Positions 57,669 to 64,000 of a stretch of 64,000 nucleotides of DNA are shown in pieces. Made by a program: the position numbers and the translations under genes. The stretch comes from Campylobacter ureolyticus (lineage in GTDB: Bacteria; Campylobacterota; Campylobacteria; Campylobacterales; Campylobacteraceae): the NCBI RefSeq assembly GCF_013372225.1, contig NZ_CP053832.1, positions 124,001 to 188,000 on the forward strand, read 5' to 3'. The notes under the pieces are model-generated. The model had not been told where the DNA came from. It ran no database searches and saw only the letters and a list, made by a program, of their open reading frames with translations. Within the stretch, counting starts at the first letter, position 1. Each line of letters begins with the position of its first letter.

Positions 57669-59741
57669 TTAAACATCAATTTTTCTTTTATATTTGCACT
57701 CAGTACATTCTAAAAATGTTCCGCTTTTAAGCTCTTTTTTAATTAAATGTTTATTCTCGCAATTTGGGCATGCTTCATTTGTAAGTTCGTAGTTGCTTAT
57801 AAATTTGCATTTTGGGTAGTTAAGACATCCATAAAATTTACCTCTTTTTGAAAATCTTTCTACGATTTCTCCGCCACATTTTGGACATTTTACACCTATT
57901 TTAACAGGCTCTTTTTTTTCTTTTTTATCTGTGCTTAAATTTCTACTATATTTACATTTTGGAAAATTTGAACACGCTATAAACTCACCAAATCTTCCAC
58001 TTCTTTTTACGAGTTCACCACCACAATCAGGGCATTTTTCATCTATTGGGATAGCTATTTTTTGACTTTTTATATTTTTTTTGCCATCTTCTATTTTTTG
58101 CATAAATGGGTAGTAAAAATTTGCTAAAATTTCTTGCCAATCACTTTTTTCATCAGCCACATTATCAAGTTTTTCCTCCATTTGTGAGGTGAATTTACTA
58201 TCAACAATGCTTTTAAAATGTTCTTCTAAAACTTCTATTACTTTAAATGCTATTTCAGTTGGAATTAGTTGCCTTTTTTGAACTTCTACATACTTTCTAG
58301 ATGTCAAAAGTGAAATAGTTGGAGCGTAAGTTGAAGGTCTGCCAATGCCTAGGCTTTCAAGTTTTTTAATTAAACTTGCTTCACTATATCTTGCCGGAGG
58401 CTCAGTAAAATTTTGTTTTGATGAAATTTTTTGTAAAAACATCTCATCGCCAACTTTTAAATTTGGCAAAATTTTATCTTTATCACTTGCTCCATAAACT
58501 TTATAAAATCCATCAAATAATACTTTTCTACCACTTATTTTAAACTCAGTTTTTTTACCAGCTACAAAAACATTTTGTATCTCGCTAAGGCTTGGTGTCA
58601 TTTGAGAGGCTAAAAATCGGTTATAAATGAGTTCATAAAGCCTTGCTTCATCTTTTGGAAGAGTTTGATTTGCCATTTGCGGTGTGAAGCTTAAATCAGT
58701 TGGGCGAATAGCCTCGTGAGCTTCTTGAGCTCCTTTTGTTTTAGTTGTGTAAATGTTTGCCTTTTTTGGTAAGTATTTATCTCCAAAATCTTTTTTTATT
58801 AAATCTCTTGCTTTTGAAACAGCTTCTTTTGATAAATTTAAACTATCAGTTCTCATATATGTTATCGCTCCGCCATTGGGAGTATTAACTCCTTCATAAA
58901 GACTTTGAGCTATCATCATAGTTTTTCTTGGGCTAAAGCTTAAATTTGAACTTGCGGTTTGTTGCAAAGTTGAGGTCATAAATGGAGGCTGTGGATTTGT
59001 TTTTCGCTGACGGCTTTCAATTTCTCTTATTTTATATGTTTCGTTTTTGCAAATTTCAACTATATTTTTAGCCTCTTTTTCATTTTTAACGCTTAATTTA
59101 TCCATTTTTTTGCCGTTGAACTCAACAAACTCACTTTCTAAATCATCTTTAAAAATAGCATCGATGCTGTGATATTCAACTGGTTTAAAGGCTTTTATCT
59201 CTCTTTCTTTATCAACAACTAATTTTAAAGAAGCACTTTGAACTCTACCAGCGCTTAGTCCTTTTTGAATTTTTTGATTTAAAAGTGGGCTTAGTCTATA
59301 TCCTACGATTCTATCCAAAAGTCTTCTAGCTTGTTGAGCATTTACACTATCCATATCAACAGTTCTCGGATTTTTAACAGCGTTTAAAATAGCATCTTTT
59401 GTAATTTCGTGAAAAACAATTCTTGGAAGTGATAATGGATCTTTTCCAATTGCCATTGCTATATGATATGCAATAGCCTCACCTTCTCTATCCTCATCAG
59501 TTGCAAGGTAAATTTTTTCTGCTTTTTTTGCTTTTTCTTTTATCTCTTTAACGACTTTTGAGTGATCACTACTTATTCTATATTCGGGTTCAAATTTATT
59601 TCCATCTATTTTTATCCCAAAAGTTGTTTTTGGAAGATCTCGTATATGCCCAACTGATGCGATAACATCATAGTCTTTTCCTAAGAATTTTTTTATAGTC
59701 TTTGCTTTTGCAGGAGACTCAACGATAACTAAATTTTTCAT
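57669..59741 (-). CDS. topA: DNA topoisomerase I
   Basis: A 690-aa type IA topoisomerase. It has the TOPRIM domain (VIVESPAKAKTIKKFLG; ATDEDREGEAIAYH), catalytic Tyr in AITYMRTDS and GRPSTYAPT. Three C4 zinc modules occupy the C-terminus (CPDCGGELVKRSGRFGEFI; CPKCGGEIVERF; CPNCEN...CTECKY). It relaxes negative supercoils. Confidence 0.97.
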   Translation of the reverse strand: MKNLVIVESPAKAKTIKKFLGKDYDVIASVGHIRDLPKTTFGIKIDGNKFEPEYRISSDHSKVVKEIKEKAKKAEKIYLATDEDREGEAIAYHIAMAIGKDPLSLPRIVFHEITKDAILNAVKNPRTVDMDSVNAQQARRLLDRIVGYRLSPLLNQKIQKGLSAGRVQSASLKLVVDKEREIKAFKPVEYHSIDAIFKDDLESEFVEFNGKKMDKLSVKNEKEAKNIVEICKNETYKIREIESRQRKTNPQPPFMTSTLQQTASSNLSFSPRKTMMIAQSLYEGVNTPNGGAITYMRTDSLNLSKEAVSKARDLIKKDFGDKYLPKKANIYTTKTKGAQEAHEAIRPTDLSFTPQMANQTLPKDEARLYELIYNRFLASQMTPSLSEIQNVFVAGKKTEFKISGRKVLFDGFYKVYGASDKDKILPNLKVGDEMFLQKISSKQNFTEPPARYSEASLIKKLESLGIGRPSTYAPTISLLTSRKYVEVQKRQLIPTEIAFKVIEVLEEHFKSIVDSKFTSQMEEKLDNVADEKSDWQEILANFYYPFMQKIEDGKKNIKSQKIAIPIDEKCPDCGGELVKRSGRFGEFIACSNFPKCKYSRNLSTDKKEKKEPVKIGVKCPKCGGEIVERFSKRGKFYGCLNYPKCKFISNYELTNEACPNCENKHLIKKELKSGTFLECTECKYKRKIDV

Positions 59742-59867
59742 ATTTAAACCCTAAATTTTTAATTTTTCCATTAGTATATGCAAAAAAGATTAATTTTATT
59801 TTAAAAAAGACAGATTTTACAAACCATCTTACTCATTTTAAATTTAAAATATTTTTAAAATTTTAAT

Positions 59868-60428
59868 CTATTTTAAAATTCTTGGAAGAGTTATTCCTTT
59901 TTGGTTTTGATATTTTCCTTTTTTATCAGCATAGCTTACAACACACGGCTCATCACCTTCTAAAAATAGCACTTGAGCGATTCCCTCATTTGCATAAATT
60001 TTAGCAGGAAGTGGAGTTGTGTTTGATATCTCAATTGTTATATGCCCTTCAAATCCAGGCTCAAATGGAGTAACATTTACTATTATTCCACATCTTGCAT
60101 AAGTACTTTTTCCAAGGCATATTGCTAAAACATTTTCAGGCATTTTAAAATACTCAACCGTTCTAGCAAGTGCAAATGAATTTGGCGGAACTATGCAGAT
60201 ATCGCCTACGAAATCAACCACATTTTTTTCATCAAAATTCTTTGGATCAACAACTGTTCCACCGATATTTGTAAAAATCTTAAACTCATTTGCAACCCTT
60301 ATGTCATATCCATAGCTAGAAAGTCCATAGCTTATTACGCCAAGCCCAACATTTTCTTCACAAAATGGATTTATCATCTCATCTTTTAAGCTTTTTTCTT
60401 TTATCCATTTATCGCTTTTAAGTCCCAT
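59868..60428 (-). CDS. dcd: dCTP deaminase
   Basis: A 186-aa enzyme with the dUTPase fold: [38 protein letters not shown] and the catalytic Glu in [13 protein letters not shown]. It makes dUTP for dTMP synthesis. It lies between topA and the TonB receptor genes. Confidence 0.96.
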   Translation of the reverse strand: MGLKSDKWIKEKSLKDEMINPFCEENVGLGVISYGLSSYGYDIRVANEFKIFTNIGGTVVDPKNFDEKNVVDFVGDICIVPPNSFALARTVEYFKMPENVLAICLGKSTYARCGIIVNVTPFEPGFEGHITIEISNTTPLPAKIYANEGIAQVLFLEGDEPCVVSYADKKGKYQNQKGITLPRILK

Positions 60429-60476
60429 TTCTACCCTTAAATATCAAATTTAAAGACTAATTATAGCAAAAAACAT

Positions 60477-63158
60477 TTAAAATTTATATTCGAAACTAAG
60501 ATGAAAAGTTCTTCCTGGGGCTGGAGTTAATCCCATATTGTTGGCATCAAGATAATATTTATTTGCCAAATTATCAACTCCTGCTGAAATTGTTAAATTC
60601 TCTTTTGGATTATAATTTGCATAAATATCCACTATAGAGTAAGAGTCCCATTCAGCACTGTTTGTCTCTCCAATTGGTGTGTCTGCTGGTTGCCATATAG
60701 AGACAAATCTTTTGCTTGTGTAGCTATATCTTGCACCTATGTCAAGTTGTTTTTTAAAAAGTCTTGTTCCAACATTGGCATATAATGTCGTTTTTGGAGG
60801 GACTGCATTTGATAAATTTGACCCGCCAATTCCACCTTTATAACATTTTTGCTCACCAGGTTGTAGGTTTTCATCTTTTTGGCAAAACTTTGTTTGTAGG
60901 ATTTGATTCACTCCTAAATTTGAATAAAATTCACCATTGTCAAAGTAAAGCGAACTCTCCAAGCCTCTAAACAGCGCACTTTCTATATTTGTAGTTTGTT
61001 GGAAGCTGCTTCCAATAATGTTTGAGCGAGTTAAATAGTTTTTTGTGTAGTTGTTATAAAATGCAAGCTTAAATCCTAAAACATTATTAAAATCACCTAA
61101 ATTTTCAAGTAAAAAGTTTCCTCCAACCTCAAAGTCAAAGTGTTCTTCTGGTTTTAAAGTCATAATTTTTTCGCCTTGATTTTGCTGTCCAAAACCCTTT
61201 GTGGCTTGAAAAAGGCTTGGATTTCTCACAGCTTTTGCATATTTTATATATAAATTTATATTATCATTTGGCTTAAAAGTTAGCATCAAAGCAGGGCTTA
61301 TTGCATTTGTTTTTATATCTGGTGTATAAATTTTAGTTGGACTATAGACTAATACGCCATTTTTACGAACATAGCAAGTTCCATTTATACACTGTTCTAG
61401 AGGATTGTTGTCTTTTATTCTTGCGTTTATATATCTAAGACCAAAATCAGCCTCCAACCACTCTAAAACAGGATATTTTGCCCATAAAAAGGCACTTATT
61501 TCATCTCTTCTTGCATCTCTTTCATAAAGTTTTCCAACAGCTGAATAGTCTTGTAAGATAATTTTATTTGGGTCAATATTTAGTTTTTTAGCAACCTTTT
61601 TAGCAAATTCAAATGGACTATTTATATTTGGATAATTCTTTTTTATAAGACGATCTGTTGTATCGCTTGGCGGAGTAAATCTTTCATAAAAATAAGAAAC
61701 TCCATAATTAAGCATTAGCGGTTGGTTGATTAGTTCAATTGTGCTTGTATTTTGTAAGCTAAAGCCAAGTTGCTTAGAGATTAGAAAAGATGCATATCTA
61801 GCGTCTAATTTAGAGCGCATAGAATTTTCATCCAAATCAACTAAATCTTCAATAAATGGCATAAATAACGATGTGTCATTTTTAGTGTAAAATGTGTTAA
61901 ATTTAAGATCTACATATGGATTTTGAGGGTTATATCTATATCCTGTGCTAAAAGAGTCAACTATAACTTCACCGCCTTCTCCTTGCAAAGCTCCATCACT
62001 TCTAATGCTAGTCTGAGATGGCATAAGCTCGCCAAAATTTGACTCATATCTGCTATAAGCAAAGTTAAATGTGTGAAAATCGTTATATAAATTTAATTTA
62101 GCTAAATATGATTTGTTTTCTTGAAAGGTATTTAAGACCTCTTCTCCAGCTCTATAATATGTATAATTATTTTTATCAAAAACAAGTTTTTTAGAGATTA
62201 TCTCGTATGATTGTGGAGCTATAGTATATTTTCCCAGTCTTCGTGAGTAGTATGCTTCATATTTTGATGGATCTTCTATATCTGTTTGTGAGCTTTGTGT
62301 CCCTACGATTTTAGGTGTTGAGCCATGCTTTCCCGCAAAGTAGTTTCCTTGATATTTTCTAGCATATCCCAAAACCATATCTGCATTTTCCCATTTTTTT
62401 GCAAATGCCAAGCTTCCATTCCAACTTTTTCCCAAATTTTGAAATAAATTTCCATTTTGATATCTTGCTGGTGTGTCATATGTTTGAGGATGATCTTTTA
62501 AAAAAGCCTTGCACTCATCATCATCTTCATATTTACACTTATCCACCCATTTTGTACGATATCCGCCACGCGTGTAAAGTGGTGGTTTTTTGTTTGTATT
62601 AGACATCATGCCACCTGCAATTCTAAATCCCCAGTCTTTATCATCAGGTATAATATCTTCCCAACCAATAGTTTTCATTCTTATAACTCCGCCAGTTGCA
62701 CCAACACCATCAGCTCCAAAACTTACGCCTTTTTGAATTTCAACATTTGAAAGCAAATCAGGATCAAGATAAGTTCTAGTGCTAGATCCTGCATATCCTT
62801 GCCAAGAAGGTGTAGATCTAAAAGCTCCATCGATTATCACAGGAACTCTATTTTCATTTTGCAAGCCTCTAATATTAACTGTTATCGCGCCACTGTTTCT
62901 TTTGTTTGTAACAAAAACTCCTGGAATTCCACTTAAAAAATCTCCAACCGAACTACCGCGAAATCTTTGAATATGGGCTTGGTCTAAATATGAGTAAGAG
63001 CCAGCTTTTGTGTAGGTTTTAAGCTCACTTTTACCATGATAAATCTGTTGTTGCCCAGTTATTGTAATATCATCAAATGAAATATCGGCCTCATTCTCAA
63101 GGCAATATACTAATGAAAATGTAAGTGGTATACTAAATATTAAATATTTTTTAAACAT
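60477..63158 (-). CDS. TonB-dependent outer membrane receptor (heme-receptor-like)
   Basis: An 893-aa protein with a signal peptide (about 1-19), a TonB-box-like DDITIT, a plug domain (about 45-165; GDFLSGIPGVFVTNKRNSGAITVNIRGLQ; GATGGVIRM) and a 22-strand barrel ending in Phe (FHLSFEYKF). The barrel has YNPQNPYVDLKFNTFY and NPSLFQATKG, patterns seen in heme/hemoglobin receptors. Substrate is inferred only. A Fur-box-like site covers its promoter, implying repression by iron. Confidence 0.92.
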   Translation of the reverse strand: MFKKYLIFSIPLTFSLVYCLENEADISFDDITITGQQQIYHGKSELKTYTKAGSYSYLDQAHIQRFRGSSVGDFLSGIPGVFVTNKRNSGAITVNIRGLQNENRVPVIIDGAFRSTPSWQGYAGSSTRTYLDPDLLSNVEIQKGVSFGADGVGATGGVIRMKTIGWEDIIPDDKDWGFRIAGGMMSNTNKKPPLYTRGGYRTKWVDKCKYEDDDECKAFLKDHPQTYDTPARYQNGNLFQNLGKSWNGSLAFAKKWENADMVLGYARKYQGNYFAGKHGSTPKIVGTQSSQTDIEDPSKYEAYYSRRLGKYTIAPQSYEIISKKLVFDKNNYTYYRAGEEVLNTFQENKSYLAKLNLYNDFHTFNFAYSRYESNFGELMPSQTSIRSDGALQGEGGEVIVDSFSTGYRYNPQNPYVDLKFNTFYTKNDTSLFMPFIEDLVDLDENSMRSKLDARYASFLISKQLGFSLQNTSTIELINQPLMLNYGVSYFYERFTPPSDTTDRLIKKNYPNINSPFEFAKKVAKKLNIDPNKIILQDYSAVGKLYERDARRDEISAFLWAKYPVLEWLEADFGLRYINARIKDNNPLEQCINGTCYVRKNGVLVYSPTKIYTPDIKTNAISPALMLTFKPNDNINLYIKYAKAVRNPSLFQATKGFGQQNQGEKIMTLKPEEHFDFEVGGNFLLENLGDFNNVLGFKLAFYNNYTKNYLTRSNIIGSSFQQTTNIESALFRGLESSLYFDNGEFYSNLGVNQILQTKFCQKDENLQPGEQKCYKGGIGGSNLSNAVPPKTTLYANVGTRLFKKQLDIGARYSYTSKRFVSIWQPADTPIGETNSAEWDSYSIVDIYANYNPKENLTISAGVDNLANKYYLDANNMGLTPAPGRTFHLSFEYKF

Positions 63159-63350
63159 AATTTCTCCAAGTCATAATAAAAAATAAACTCGAAATAATAA
63201 CAAATCTTTTCTTAACAAATGATTATAAGTATCAAAATATAAATATACAATCTAATGATATAGATATTAATAAATATTTTCAAAATAAAAGTATAATTTA
63301 AGGTGAAGTTATTATAATAACTCTCAAAATTATTTTTTAATGGTTTGAAA
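63159..63350. promoter_or_regulatory. Divergent promoter region with Fur-box-like operator
   Basis: TGATTATAAGTATCA (63220-63234) matches the 7-1-7 Fur consensus in 12 of 14 positions and contains, on the minus strand, TATAAT (63222-63227), the likely -10 of the receptor at 60477. For the rightward receptor, TATAAT occurs at 63292-63297 and again inside the perfect palindrome GTTATTATAATAAC (63308-63321). Confidence 0.6.
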
Positions 63351-64000
63351 ATGAATTTATATAAATTTAGACTTTTATTTACTATTTTTTTAGTATTTGG
63401 CTACGCTTTTGGGGCTGAAGAGTTAGATTTTAATACTCTAGAAATTTTGGCTAAAAAGATAGATGATGACAAAAATGGCTATTTAACTCCAGGTGCGATT
63501 GTTACAAAAGGCGATGAGATAGGAGCTAAATCAACCAAAGATATTGATAGCATGATAAGAAGTATAAGTGGCGCTTATACACAAGTTGATGAGGCAAATG
63601 GTGGAATTTCAGTAAATATTCGCTCTCAAACTGGATTTGGTAGGGTAAATACTATGATTGATGGTGTAACTCAGACCTATTTTGGCTCATCAAGCGATCA
63701 AAGTGCTGGAGTTCATAGTTTTGCGACAAATATCGGGACTTCAGCTTACGGCGCGTTGATTGATCAAAATTTTCTAGCTGGACTTGAGGTTAAAAAAGGC
63801 ACATTTAGTGGGGCAAATTTTGGCACAGCAGGAAGCGTGGATTTTAGGACAATTGGCGTTGATGATATTGTAAGAAGTGGCAAAAATTTTGGCTTTTTAG
63901 GTAAATATTCATATGGGAGCAACAAAATTGGACCAAGCTATATGGGAAGTTTTGCTGGAAAATATGAGTTTAAAAATGGTTTTAAATTTGGCACTTTGTT
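63351..64000 (+). CDS. TonB-dependent receptor, N-terminal part (runs off the window)
   Basis: The frame is open from ATG 63351 to the end. The signal peptide is about residues 1-22 (GYAFGAEE). A plug domain follows: STKDIDSMIRSISGAYTQ, GGISVNIRSQTGFGRVNTM, IDGVTQTYFG, then LEVKKGTFSGANFGTAGSVDFRT. It differs strongly from the receptor at 60477, so it is not a duplicate. The plug resembles receptors for heme or other iron sources, but the ligand cannot be told. It is divergently transcribed from a shared control region. Confidence 0.9.
   Translation, partial: MNLYKFRLLFTIFLVFGYAFGAEELDFNTLEILAKKIDDDKNGYLTPGAIVTKGDEIGAKSTKDIDSMIRSISGAYTQVDEANGGISVNIRSQTGFGRVNTMIDGVTQTYFGSSSDQSAGVHSFATNIGTSAYGALIDQNFLAGLEVKKGTFSGANFGTAGSVDFRTIGVDDIVRSGKNFGFLGKYSYGSNKIGPSYMGSFAGKYEFKNGFKFGTL

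Overview
The window is AT-rich bacterial DNA (roughly 30% G+C by eye) from a Campylobacter-type member of the Campylobacterota. The gene set supports this: a major outer membrane protein-type porin, the futalosine-pathway gene mqnD, an HP0268-like nuclease gene next to miaB, ccoI/ccoS, a modA-mop-modB-modC order like that of C. jejuni, several small c-type cytochromes, and extended -10 promoters without clear -35 boxes. The gene order is not that of C. jejuni, and I cannot name the species.

Layout. 1-1128: 3' end of transketolase, a small lipoprotein and tRNA-Ser(GGA). 1389-5510: moaC, a DUF493 protein, a long coiled-coil protein, an M48 lipoprotein protease and a CNNM/CorC membrane protein. 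5593-6318: a secreted Cys-rich Sel1-repeat protein. 6514-17945: a 10.6-kb trimeric autotransporter adhesin gene carrying five identical in-frame 1,209-bp repeats plus a partial sixth. It is followed by a lipoprotein gene whose BamE-like and OmpA-like halves lie in different frames, broken at an A8 tract. 18058-20832: cytochrome c, tsaD, peroxiredoxin, ferredoxin. 20940-27261: ndk, a YceD-like protein, rpmF and plsX-fabH, then fabG-acpP-fabF-accA (fatty acid synthesis). 27408-30910: cytochrome c, ccoS/ccoI (cbb3 oxidase maturation) and an orphan membrane protein. 31047-34795: rho, a SIMPL protein, dnaX. 34987-36813: cytochrome c and porin. 37165-39817: a YafQ-type toxin with its antitoxin, a DUF374 acyltransferase, miaB and the HP0268-like nuclease gene. 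39977-41816: nusA and a lone prepilin. 42119-47512: a molybdate uptake cluster with two SBP/permease pairs, one ATPase, two Mop-type proteins and a modD interrupted by an in-frame stop. 47546-53931: a cysteine hydrolase, thiD, a DivIC-like protein, eno, recA, mqnD, murB and a secreted protein. 53942-60428: a 52-aa hydrophilic protein, cysQ, gltA, a cation antiporter, topA, dcd. 60477-64000: two divergent TonB-dependent receptors sharing a Fur-box-like promoter region; the second runs off the end.

How the genes work together. The molybdate cluster and moaC feed molybdoenzymes. The cytochromes, ccoI/S and mqnD serve a menaquinone-based, microaerobic respiratory chain. plsX/fab/acc make membrane lipid precursors. 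The adhesin with its TpgA-like partner, the porin and the TonB receptors form the cell-surface layer. The least ordinary observations are the identical giant adhesin repeats, the frame-broken TpgA-like partner gene (possible phase variation) and the molybdate operon with a duplicated SBP/permease pair and an interrupted modD.
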